Shown: in pieces, positions 1 to 8,286 of the stretch
Numbering within the stretch: position 1 is the stretch's first letter
Layout of the letters: every line of letters begins with the position of its first letter
Assembly: GCF_013618625.1 (NCBI RefSeq)
Contig: NZ_JABRWO010000014.1
Span: 124,001 to 188,000 of the forward strand
Direction of reading: 5' to 3'
Length of the DNA stretch: 64,000 nucleotides
DNA from: Bremerella alba
Lineage (GTDB): Bacteria > Planctomycetota > Planctomycetia > Pirellulales > Pirellulaceae
Notes under the pieces: model-generated
What the model saw: only the letters and a program-made list of their open reading frames with translations
Database searches by the model: none
What the model was told of the DNA's origin: nothing
Position numbers and translations under genes: made by a program

Positions 1-2470
1 ATGCCATCACCGCAGATGGTTCGGTTGCTACGATCGTATAACCTTGACGAACAGCTTCGGCCAAGGATTTCACATTTTTATGGGCCAGGCGTGCCGCCAT
101 GGTGACGGCTCCCTGCGAGATCGATGGCATCCCGCTGACTTGCTGGTTCGGGTGAACGTAAACTGAGATTCGATTGTGATCCAATACGTTCACAAAAGCT
201 TGAGCGAGTTGCGTGTCGAATAAGTTCGCGTAGAGATCCACAAAGTACAACACCTTGCGTCCGCTACGGCGGGTAGCAGTCGTCAGGCCACGTCTCGCAG
301 CTTGTTTCACAAAACTACGATTGGCTAGCCGCGGAAGCTTGCGCTGTTTAGCGAGACCGATAAAGCGTTCCATTAGCCAACGCATCGCGCGATTGCCTAG
401 CGCCCAGTTGGCGACGCGAGGAAAGCGATTGCCCCAAAGAGCCCAGCGATGAATCTTGGCTTGCAGTGAACCGTCTTGCGTAAGCCCATTGGCATCGACA
501 TTGCGGGCTCTCATTTCGAGAACGATATTGGGGATGTCGACATTGGATGGGCAATCGATGCGACATTGATGACAGTGAAAGCAGGTATCGAGAATTTCTT
601 TAGTTTCCGGCGAATCCAAACTTTCTGGCGGAAGTTGGCCAGATAGAACGCCACGAAGTAAATTGGCTTTGGCTCGCGGCGACGCATCTTCGCGAGAGTC
701 GAAGCGAAAGACCGGGCACATTCGTGTATCCGTGCCGTAGGTTCGGCAACGCCCACACCCGTGACAGCTTCGCGCAGCGGTCGCCATTTCCTCCGCCGAC
801 CATGTCAAAATGGGAAGCTCAAATTCACTAGGATCGTTGTCTTTCTTTTTGTTTGTATCCGTTGAACCGTTGCCTGCTTCAGGTTGGGAAGCCAACTCGA
901 CACGTCGTACCAATTCCATCGGAGAGAACGTCGAAGAGAGAACCTTCTTACCGGGATTCAAGATTCCGGCGGGATCGAAAAGTCGTTTGATTCGTCCGAA
1001 AAGGTCGTACAGAGGTCCGTATTGCCGGGGAAGGTAAGGCGTGCGGCTGATGCCATCGCCGGATTCGCCGCTGAGTGAGCCACCCAGTTGGAATAGCTCT
1101 TCATAGGTCTCGTCGGCAATGCGTTCAAGCTTGGCCAGGTCGTCTCGGTTGGCCATGTTTAAGAGCGGACGAACGTGTAGGTGTCCGTGCGCCGCGTGTG
1201 CAAAGATCGACGCGATCGTTTCATGCCGCTTCATTACATCCTGAACTTTCGTCAGGAAGTTGGGGAGCTGCTGCGGCGGGACGGTCATGTCTTCAATGAA
1301 TGGAAGAGGACGCGTATTTCCTTTCAAACGATAAAGAATCGGCGTCATTCTGCGAGCCAGTTCCCAGTACGTTCCGACTTCTTTGGGGCTGGTGGTAATT
1401 AGCGAGTGAAAAGCCAGCTTGCGGCGACGTCGAATTCGATCGGCGATCTTTTCCAGTTCTGCGTGAACATCGGCTTGGGTTTCACCAGAAAATTCGACCA
1501 GAAGCATTGCTTCCGCGTTTTCTGGAATCAGGTTGGAATAACGCGGATCGGTTTCACGGGCGATAGCCAGGATTCGACGGTCTAACAAATCACACGCACT
1601 AATCCCCGCAGAACTCAGCTGCACGGCTGCTTTGGCGGCGTTGTCCAGGCGTTCGAAAAAAAGCAACACCAGGCCGCGTGCTTTGGATCGAGCCGATGTC
1701 CGTAGCTTGGCCTGCGTTACCAGAGCCAGGCTACCCTCGGAACCTGCGAGGATTTTTGCCAAGTCAACGACTTCGTTGTCGACCACGCCGGAAAGACGAT
1801 ACCCACTTCCCTGGTTGAACGTTTTAGGCAAATTGCCTTTTATCTTGTCGGCATTCGATTCCATTAACTCGGCAATGCCAGAGGTAATACGAACCAACTC
1901 GGGCGACTCCAAATGAGCCACTTGATCGAGATGAGTCGGCTTGATGGTTGCGACTTCACCGTTGGCCAAGACGACTTGTAATTCCAAAATGTGGTCACGT
2001 GCTGACCCATGCTGCGGCCAGTGACTTCCAGAGGCGTCTAGTGCGATGACGCTTCCCATAGTGGTTACACTGCGAGTTGCTGGATCAGGACCAAAAATGC
2101 GATCACGCTGAGCAAGGTGACGATTCAAGTTCGCCAGCACCACACCAGGTTGAACGCGGACCCAGTCGTCTTCCGTTTCCAGAATGCGCCGCATCGAGTG
2201 GGCGAAGTCAATCACGATGCCGGTACCGAGCGATTCACCGGCCATGCCGGTGCCGGCACCGCGTGCATGAATGGGAATCTGGTTTTCAGTCGCATACTGT
2301 ACGGTTGCCGAGACATCGGACGTTCGTCGGGGACGAACGACCGCCAGCGGCTTGACCTGAAAAAGGCTGGCATCCGTCGAATATAGCTCTAGGAACGTAT
2401 CGTCACAGCGGATCTCACCATCGAGGACACCACGGAGATCAGCTCGTATTCGTTCTCGTTCTAAATCCAT
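1..2470 (-). CDS. FAD-linked oxidase fused to [4Fe-4S] C-terminal region, partial (3' end missing)
   Basis: The reading frame opens at the ATG at 2470 and stays open on the minus strand to the left edge of the window, so about 823 codons are seen and the C-terminus is missing. The N-terminal part is a PCMH-type FAD-binding domain (motif ARGAGTGMAGESLGTG near residue 70). It is followed by the FAD-oxidase C-terminal domain of the GlcD / D-lactate dehydrogenase family. After about residue 560 there are two ferredoxin-type cysteine clusters, CHGCGRC...CP and CFHCHQCRIDCP, typical of the GlcF/heterodisulfide-reductase partner. The family oxidises 2-hydroxy acids and passes electrons via FeS clusters to the respiratory chain; the substrate cannot be told from sequence. 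The single-chain fusion resembles the YdiJ type, which runs to about 1000 residues. It is followed upstream (in its own direction) by a separate minus-strand gene after a 278-base gap. Confidence 0.9.
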   Translation of the reverse strand, partial: MDLERERIRADLRGVLDGEIRCDDTFLELYSTDASLFQVKPLAVVRPRRTSDVSATVQYATENQIPIHARGAGTGMAGESLGTGIVIDFAHSMRRILETEDDWVRVQPGVVLANLNRHLAQRDRIFGPDPATRSVTTMGSVIALDASGSHWPQHGSARDHILELQVVLANGEVATIKPTHLDQVAHLESPELVRITSGIAELMESNADKIKGNLPKTFNQGSGYRLSGVVDNEVVDLAKILAGSEGSLALVTQAKLRTSARSKARGLVLLFFERLDNAAKAAVQLSSAGISACDLLDRRILAIARETDPRYSNLIPENAEAMLLVEFSGETQADVHAELEKIADRIRRRRKLAFHSLITTSPKEVGTYWELARRMTPILYRLKGNTRPLPFIEDMTVPPQQLPNFLTKVQDVMKRHETIASIFAHAAHGHLHVRPLLNMANRDDLAKLERIADETYEELFQLGGSLSGESGDGISRTPYLPRQYGPLYDLFGRIKRLFDPAGILNPGKKVLSSTFSPMELVRRVELASQPEAGNGSTDTNKKKDNDPSEFELPILTWSAEEMATAARSCHGCGRCRTYGTDTRMCPVFRFDSREDASPRAKANLLRGVLSGQLPPESLDSPETKEILDTCFHCHQCRIDCPSNVDIPNIVLEMRARNVDANGLTQDGSLQAKIHRWALWGNRFPRVANWALGNRAMRWLMERFIGLAKQRKLPRLANRSFVKQAARRGLTTATRRSGRKVLYFVDLYANLFDTQLAQAFVNVLDHNRISVYVHPNQQVSGMPSISQGAVTMAARLAHKNVKSLAEAVRQGYTIVATEPSAVMA

Positions 2471-2748
2471 TGATTGCGAGTCAGAGGCGACCCGTCACAG
2501 AGCGGCACGTACAAAATGCCTAATACGCAGTTTCAGGCTTGATTGAAATGACAGTGAAGCGGGCCAAACAGAAAACGTTAAGGTGGCACCACCACTCTTC
2601 AATGGTAGTCTCACGACACGACTCTGCACAGGGATACCCTTACGGCACCGCCAGTTAAGTCAGCCGTTAACGTTTTGCCAGATTGCCATGCTTGATGGCA
2701 ATTATTCCCACGCGTTGATCAGATTTCCAGTGGAAATCGCCGTTTGTT
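2471..2748. repeat. Intergenic region with a wide perfect inverted repeat and a short palindrome
   Basis: This 278-base gap has no convincing gene. It carries a perfect 10-base inverted repeat, AAAACGTTAA at 2572-2581 and TTAACGTTTT at 2667-2676, with 85 bases between the arms. A near-perfect palindrome, GATTTCCA-G-TGGAAATC, lies at 2722-2738, ten bases past the stop codon of the upstream minus-strand gene. The second could be a weak terminator without a U-tract. The first is too widely spaced for a simple hairpin and may be a paired regulator site. Both readings are inference. Confidence 0.5.
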
Positions 2749-3891
2749 CTATCCATAGAACTTCTTGGAAAGTAATGACAACGCACCAATCGCTACGACG
2801 GCCCCCCCAACAATGTACAGGATAGGGTAGCGTTCGTACCATGCTTCGACCGGAGGACCGGTGCCGGGGGTGACCCACTCTTCCAGGAAAACATTACACC
2901 GTGGACAATGGTCACCGGGGCCGACACCTTGCGGAAGTTCCATACGGCAATTTGGGCAGAAGCCCGGCTGGACACCACTGGATTTATTTCGAAAACGATT
3001 GCTAAATCCTGGGGAAGAATCACCCTCACTGGCCTGAGAATTCGTGTCGGTACCACTACTATCGGGTGAATTGGCTGCGACCATTTCTTTCGCAGGATCG
3101 ACTTCTCCAAAACTATTGTTGGGCGTGTTGGTAGCCGCTGAGTTGTTATTGCCACCTTGATTGGGATCGTAGGGGGCTTCTGGATTCGATGAAGTTGGAC
3201 TGGTTGGCCCTCCACCGGAATTCATGTTCTCTGCCGGCGGCTGATAAGGAGTGTTCCCGGGAGGGACATAAGCTGGGGTACGCGAACCGCCTGGCCGGTT
3301 GTTGCCTGGTTGATTATTTCCGGGTACGGAAGGACGCCGGGCAATGTACTGATTCATTTCCGTATGGACGCTCGGATCTTCCAGTTCCATTTCATCCGGC
3401 GAGACTATCTTGTCCTCTTCTCCACGCTTTTGTAGATGTCCTCGCAGCCAGTCCTGATCCTTCTTGCTGAGGATATGGAATGAGACCTTCTGGGCGTTGG
3501 CACCTTGCAGCAAAATCACGTAGCCTTCGTGCATGCGAACGAATTTGGCTCTGATCGATTCGTCTTTGTAGTCACTCCAGTCGCGATTCTCGAAAAGCGA
3601 ATCATCGCTTTTGTCGATTCTGGGCTTCGGCATTTCCTTGGGTTTGCTGGCGTTGGCTTGTTGCTGCTTGGCGTATTGCTGGTCGGCTTCCACAAAAGCA
3701 CTAAGTGGAATCACGAAGATTTCACCGTTGGAGTCAATCCGAACGTTATTATCTGCCGTTAACTCTAAAAATTTTCCGCTTAGAGATCGGCCATTGGCGT
3801 CGGTCCACTCTCGAGCTTCCTGCGCACTGACGCCGACGGCGAAGAGACAAATGAGTAAGGGTACGTATAAAAAATGTCGGCTGGCCAACAT
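2749..3891 (-). CDS. Secreted SHD1-domain protein with zinc ribbon and C-terminal membrane anchor
   Basis: 380 residues. A signal peptide (residues 1-23, ending SAQ) precedes an SHD1-like repeat (about 25-70, REWTDANGRSLSGKF...) and a second weaker copy (about 100-150, RDWSDYKDESIRAKFV). The middle (about 190-305) is a Gly/Asn/Pro/Ser-rich, probably disordered linker. Near the C-terminus two CxxC knuckles (CPNC and CPRC, about 312-335) form a likely zinc ribbon, followed by one transmembrane helix (about 354-373). SHD1 domains, named after yeast Sla1, are greatly expanded in planctomycetes, where their function is unknown. It lies 150 bases downstream of another SHD1 gene on the same strand, so the two may be co-transcribed. 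Start chosen at the ATG that gives the signal peptide. Confidence 0.8.
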   Translation of the reverse strand: MLASRHFLYVPLLICLFAVGVSAQEAREWTDANGRSLSGKFLELTADNNVRIDSNGEIFVIPLSAFVEADQQYAKQQQANASKPKEMPKPRIDKSDDSLFENRDWSDYKDESIRAKFVRMHEGYVILLQGANAQKVSFHILSKKDQDWLRGHLQKRGEEDKIVSPDEMELEDPSVHTEMNQYIARRPSVPGNNQPGNNRPGGSRTPAYVPPGNTPYQPPAENMNSGGGPTSPTSSNPEAPYDPNQGGNNNSAATNTPNNSFGEVDPAKEMVAANSPDSSGTDTNSQASEGDSSPGFSNRFRNKSSGVQPGFCPNCRMELPQGVGPGDHCPRCNVFLEEWVTPGTGPPVEAWYERYPILYIVGGAVVAIGALSLLSKKFYG

Positions 3892-4041
3892 CGGTGGAAC
3901 TCCCAGCTTCAGGGATTAATGGGCAGGTAAATGGATGATTGAGCGAGGCTCGATTCGGGCTTAGCCCTTAATTTTGATTTAACTCTGCTGGCGAAGATAA
4001 GTCTTCTAATAAGTAAGCAATCTCAGGTATTTCTGCTGAGT

Positions 4042-5646
4042 CTAGCTTACACCCACTAGGAGGCCAAATCCCCCCAACGTGAGGCATATACCCAGCAGCA
4101 TTCCTAGTAAAGGAACGCTCGACTTTTCCATATCGGAAAATCCTTGGACGATGGCCATCCCGGGGATTAAGCTGCGCAGGCCAATTTCGAGGCTCTCCAG
4201 AAACGCCAGGGCGATGAGCCACAGGTAACCCCCTGCGATCATTAAACTGCCTAGTGCAAGTAACAAGACACCAAACATTTGCAGATTCCAGTCCGCCGTT
4301 GTGTATTCACGATCTTCAACGACTTGCATCGGCGTGAAATCTGAATTGGGCGTGTAGGTTTGAGCTTTAAACTCATGGTCGGAAACAGAGGCCAGATTGG
4401 ATCCACTGTTTTGCAAAGGCTTTTTGACATCATCGGCAGGAGACGTTGGGGCTCCGGTAGTAGAAGTCGGTGATGTCGTGTCCATGTTGCCCGTTTGATT
4501 GGACGAACTGGATAGTTCCGGGGTACCTTCTTGAGGAGTCGAGCCGAAGCCATTGGAGCGACTAGGAACCGAGGCGACATCGAAAAGAGGAGAATCCGAA
4601 CTACTCGAATTAGCGTTCGCGTTGCCACTGATTGTCGAAGAAGGCACTCCTGTTTTTTCAATGCTCGTCGATGACGGGCTGGGGACTGAGCTAAATGAAC
4701 CGTGTTCTTGCGTGACTTCCGCTGGTTTGCTCACACTTCCAAAACCGCCAGAAGGAAGTTTCAATTTCGAATCGGACGACGAATCTTCCTGGCTTGAAGG
4801 GGGAGCCGTGCCAAAGCCGGATGGCGGGAGTTTTACGTTAGCCCCAGGCTCTTTCGATGTCGCGCTTCCGAATCCACCAGGCGGCAGTTTCGTCGAATCT
4901 TGAGCGGCTCCAAAACCACTTGGCGGAAGCTTGACGTTATCAGTGGCACTGCCAAAACCGTTGTCTGGAAGACTAACATCGGTTTGATTGGGCGGAGACT
5001 TCGACGGACCCGGCATCGGCGATGAGGGAACTGGTGGGTGATCGCGATAGGGAGGCCCTTCGCTAGTTTGTGGCTCGGCATCTAAAAGGTCTGGTCGGAC
5101 CGGCGGGATTAAAGTTTCTTTTCCGATGGCGCGATGGGCTTCCGAAAGAAACTTTCGATCGTCGATTGAAAGATCGTAGAACTGGATGCGATGGTAGCGG
5201 GCCCCTTCACGCAGAAGGATGGTTCCTTGGACGATGCGGATGAATTGAGCTTCAACGGCCAAGCCTTCCCGTGAACGCCAAATACGTTTGGCCTTCAGGC
5301 GAACCGGATTGGAGTTGTCATCTCCTCGCTCATCTTCCGAAACGGCCTCGTCGATCTCGCGTTGTAGTTCTGCATCGGATATCGTCGGCATCGAGTCTTG
5401 CAGCCCTTGGATGTACCCTCGATCTTCCGAGGATAGTCGTTCCAAAGGAACGGTGAATCGATTGCCTTTTACGTCGAGGATGACCGATTTGCCTTCCTGG
5501 ACGACTTCAACCAGTTCTGCTTCGACTTCTTTCCCCTCTAAGGTTGTCCAGGTGCGCGCATGCGCAGTGGAAAGGAGAAAAGGCCCTGCGTAGATCGCGA
5601 AAAAGGCCAAGCTATACCGCCAGAAGTCGGTTTGTCGCCTAAACAT
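4042..5646 (-). CDS. SHD1-domain envelope protein with LPPxGFG repeats and C-terminal membrane helices
   Basis: About 534 residues from the ATG at 5646; a TTG at 5670 would add eight residues. The N-terminus is a signal peptide or anchor (about 5-28). Two SHD1-like units follow (RTWTTLEGKEVEAELVEV and a second near residues 120-170). The region about 225-330 holds five spaced copies of a LP(P/S)xGFGs motif, then a long Ser/Thr/Pro linker. The last about 85 residues contain two or three hydrophobic helices (starting WNLQMFGVLLLALG). It is probably membrane-bound with a large non-cytoplasmic N-terminal part. Function unknown. It is divergent from the moxR operon across a 271-base gap that must hold both promoters. 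Confidence 0.75.
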   Translation of the reverse strand: MFRRQTDFWRYSLAFFAIYAGPFLLSTAHARTWTTLEGKEVEAELVEVVQEGKSVILDVKGNRFTVPLERLSSEDRGYIQGLQDSMPTISDAELQREIDEAVSEDERGDDNSNPVRLKAKRIWRSREGLAVEAQFIRIVQGTILLREGARYHRIQFYDLSIDDRKFLSEAHRAIGKETLIPPVRPDLLDAEPQTSEGPPYRDHPPVPSSPMPGPSKSPPNQTDVSLPDNGFGSATDNVKLPPSGFGAAQDSTKLPPGGFGSATSKEPGANVKLPPSGFGTAPPSSQEDSSSDSKLKLPSGGFGSVSKPAEVTQEHGSFSSVPSPSSTSIEKTGVPSSTISGNANANSSSSDSPLFDVASVPSRSNGFGSTPQEGTPELSSSSNQTGNMDTTSPTSTTGAPTSPADDVKKPLQNSGSNLASVSDHEFKAQTYTPNSDFTPMQVVEDREYTTADWNLQMFGVLLLALGSLMIAGGYLWLIALAFLESLEIGLRSLIPGMAIVQGFSDMEKSSVPLLGMLLGICLTLGGFGLLVGVS

Positions 5647-5917
5647 GGGAGTCTCTTTGATGCTGGCCAAGGGAGCAACTGCTATGGATGTTGTCCCCTT
5701 GATATCATTCGTTATACCATCGTTGCGATAGCTAAGACGAAATTGCTTGGAAAATGGATTTCGTTACACCCCCGCAGAGGTATTTGATCATATTCTTCGT
5801 AGTAGCCACCCGTCAATCGGAAAATTCCAATCTTAACGCGGGCATTTCACCTAAATCTCGAGATAATAACGATATTCGGGAATCGGCCACCGCAACTTGC
5901 CCCAGAAATCAACTTCT

Positions 5918-6868
5918 ATGGATGTCGCCTCAACGGTCAAGAAAATTATAGGAAATGTTGAAAAAGTCATACTTGGAAAACGCCAGCAAGTCGTGTTTTC
6001 ACTGGTGGCTTGGCTTTCCGAGGGGCATGTACTCATGGAAGACGTCCCAGGGGTCGCGAAAACGATGCTAGCAAGGGCCCTCGCCAAGAGTGTTGGTTGT
6101 ACGCTCAAGCGTGTCCAATGCACGCCTGATCTCTTGCCAAGTGATGTCACCGGGATGTCGATCTTCAACCAGAAGACATCAGAATTTGAGTTCCGCCGTG
6201 GACCCGTTTTTACCAACATTTTGCTAGCTGATGAAATCAATCGTACGACCCCTCGTACCCAGGCTGCTTTGCTGGAAGCAATGGCCGAGTCGCGTGTCAC
6301 GATCGATGGTGAGACGTATCAACTTGACCCGCCGTTCTTAGTTTTGGCTACACAAAATCCAATTGACCATGAAGGAACCTTTCCCCTGCCAGAGGCCCAG
6401 CTCGATCGCTTTCTAATGAAGTTCAGTCTCGGCTACCCAAATATCGAAGATGAAATCAAGATGCTCACCGCATCCCGCAAACAGCATCCGTTGGAAACAA
6501 TCGAAGCGGTGGTCACCAAAGAAGAGTTGCGAGCCTGTCAGAAGGCTAGTCGCAGCGTTAAGCTTCACGAAAAGGTCCAGCGCTATATTGTCGAACTGGT
6601 CCACGCGACACGCCGACACGATCAGCTATTGCTCGGAGCGAGCCCCCGGGCATCGCTCGCTTTGTTTCGTACTAGCCAGTCGTTGGCGGCGATCTTAGGC
6701 CGTAGCTATGTTCTACCGGACGATATCAAACGCGTCCTGACGCCGGTGATGGCTCATCGCTTGATCCTTCGTCCAGAAAGCCGTCTCCGCAAGGTGACCA
6801 CCCAAGAAGTTCTGGACGATATTCTACAAGAGGTCCCGGTCCCCATGCTTGATGAGGCGCCAGTGTGA
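5918..6868 (+). CDS. MoxR-family AAA+ ATPase
   Basis: 316 residues from the ATG at 5918; an upstream TTG would add seven residues but lacks a better ribosome site. The Walker A region reads DVPGVAKTMLAR, the form usual for MoxR proteins, and Walker B reads LLADEINR. The sensor 1 region ATQNP and the C-terminal lid domain are present. MoxR ATPases act as chaperones in assembling or activating partner complexes, and are almost always next to DUF58 genes, as here. The stop overlaps the next gene's start (TGATG), indicating translational coupling. Confidence 0.93.
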   Translation: MDVASTVKKIIGNVEKVILGKRQQVVFSLVAWLSEGHVLMEDVPGVAKTMLARALAKSVGCTLKRVQCTPDLLPSDVTGMSIFNQKTSEFEFRRGPVFTNILLADEINRTTPRTQAALLEAMAESRVTIDGETYQLDPPFLVLATQNPIDHEGTFPLPEAQLDRFLMKFSLGYPNIEDEIKMLTASRKQHPLETIEAVVTKEELRACQKASRSVKLHEKVQRYIVELVHATRRHDQLLLGASPRASLALFRTSQSLAAILGRSYVLPDDIKRVLTPVMAHRLILRPESRLRKVTTQEVLDDILQEVPVPMLDEAPV

Positions 6869-8181
6869 TGCGATGGCTCTTGGGAACCGCGATCCTGCTG
6901 GCACTTTCCTTCGTGTTGGGCCTAGGGTTGATGACCTATGCCATGTACGCATTGGTTGCGGTCATTCTTGGTTCAAGAGTTCTGGTCCGCTATTGGCTGC
7001 GTCATCTTTCGGCTACGCGGCATATCAGTCGCGTTGATGTTGAGGAAGGAGACGTCATCACAGTCGCTTTGGCGGTTCGCTACTCTGGGGCGATCCCTAT
7101 GCCGTGGATCCTGGTCGAGGATCTATTGCCTCGGCATGCTGTGATAACGCGTCCCCCAGCACTCGAAGTGGATGGTAAACGGATTTTTCTGGCCATGCTG
7201 TGGCCACGTGCAACCAAATTGCTTTCCTACCGAATTCAATGCAATTGCCGCGGATACTATCAGATTGGTCCCGCCGTGCTCGAAACGGGAGACGTGTTCG
7301 GGCTCTACAAGCAATTCAAGATGATTGCCGGTCCAGAGTTTATCACGGTTGAACCTGCGATAATTCCGCTAGAAGGTTTCGATCTCGTATCGAAACGTCC
7401 TTTGGGCGAGATCAAGATGCAATCGCGGTTATTTGAAGATCCATCACGCATTGCCGGCATCCGTCGCTATCAGTTAGGAGATCCGCTGAATCGAATTCAT
7501 TGGGCCTCGACAGCCCGAACCGGCGAGTTGCATAGCAAACAGTACGAGGCGACTTGCATCGCTGGCGTGAGCATTATTCTTGATTTGCACCCGGATAGCT
7601 TTCCGGAGAAGGATGAACCGATTCGCAGTGAACTGGCCATCAAGTGCGCGGTCGCGATTGCTAACACGGTCCAACTGATGGATCAGCAAGTGGGTATCTT
7701 TACCAACTCAGTCGATGCGGCACAACGGATGAAATACGAAGGCTGGGACTTCGATACACGCACGCGTGACGCGGCCAGAAAGAGTGCTGGAGGGATCGAC
7801 CATGACCCCCGTCTGAGCCCACAGAAGGTACGAACCAAACGTGGTGCCCATCAGTTTCAGCAGATCCGTCATATGATGGCCCGAAGTGAAAAGAATGAAG
7901 GGCTTACGCTGCCATCGCTGTTACTGGAAATTGACAGTGACCTACCACGTGATGCCACCGTTGTTCCCATTCTGAGCAAGGTCACGCCTGAGGTCGCGAT
8001 GGCTCTGGGTAACCTCGTACGGGGAGGGTACGCTGTTTCGCCTATCGTCAATTGCTGGGATGAATATGAATTTGCCCAAGCCGCCGGGATGCTGTTGGCT
8101 GAACGCATGGTGGCCAAGCAACTCAAATCGCTGGATGCCATTAGTCAGATCTGCCAAGAACAAGCCTATCCGCTGTTTTAA
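6868..8181 (+). CDS. DUF58 domain membrane protein
   Basis: 437 residues, start ATG overlapping the moxR stop by one base. Two hydrophobic N-terminal helices (about 3-40) are followed by a beta-rich region and the DUF58 core with the family signature around YQLGDPLNRIHWASTARTG (about residues 195-220). The C-terminal part resembles a vWA-like fold, as usual for the family. DUF58 proteins work with MoxR ATPases; the client of this pair is not known. A 105-base gap with repeat elements separates it from the third gene. Confidence 0.9.
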   Translation: MRWLLGTAILLALSFVLGLGLMTYAMYALVAVILGSRVLVRYWLRHLSATRHISRVDVEEGDVITVALAVRYSGAIPMPWILVEDLLPRHAVITRPPALEVDGKRIFLAMLWPRATKLLSYRIQCNCRGYYQIGPAVLETGDVFGLYKQFKMIAGPEFITVEPAIIPLEGFDLVSKRPLGEIKMQSRLFEDPSRIAGIRRYQLGDPLNRIHWASTARTGELHSKQYEATCIAGVSIILDLHPDSFPEKDEPIRSELAIKCAVAIANTVQLMDQQVGIFTNSVDAAQRMKYEGWDFDTRTRDAARKSAGGIDHDPRLSPQKVRTKRGAHQFQQIRHMMARSEKNEGLTLPSLLLEIDSDLPRDATVVPILSKVTPEVAMALGNLVRGGYAVSPIVNCWDEYEFAQAAGMLLAERMVAKQLKSLDAISQICQEQAYPLF

Positions 8182-8195
8182 AGTAAGAGTGGATG

Positions 8196-8280
8196 TTTTC
8201 AGTGTTCAGCAGAAGGGAAGAGACTCCGATCGTGGAATTGCTCCTGTATTGAAAACTGAACACCCTAAACTGAAAACTGA
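8196..8280. repeat. Intergenic CTGAAAAC/GAACAC repeat, with inverted copy
   Basis: The gap between the DUF58 gene and the next gene contains TGAAAACTGAACAC at 8250-8263 followed by a second CTGAAAACTGA (8270-8280). An opposite-oriented copy, GTTTTCAGTGTTCAGC, lies at 8195-8210. A related unit recurs at 10213-10241. The copies could pair to make a stem of about 75 bases between the arms. This looks like a dispersed intergenic repeat family. Confidence 0.6.
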
Positions 8281-8286
8281 ATTCCT

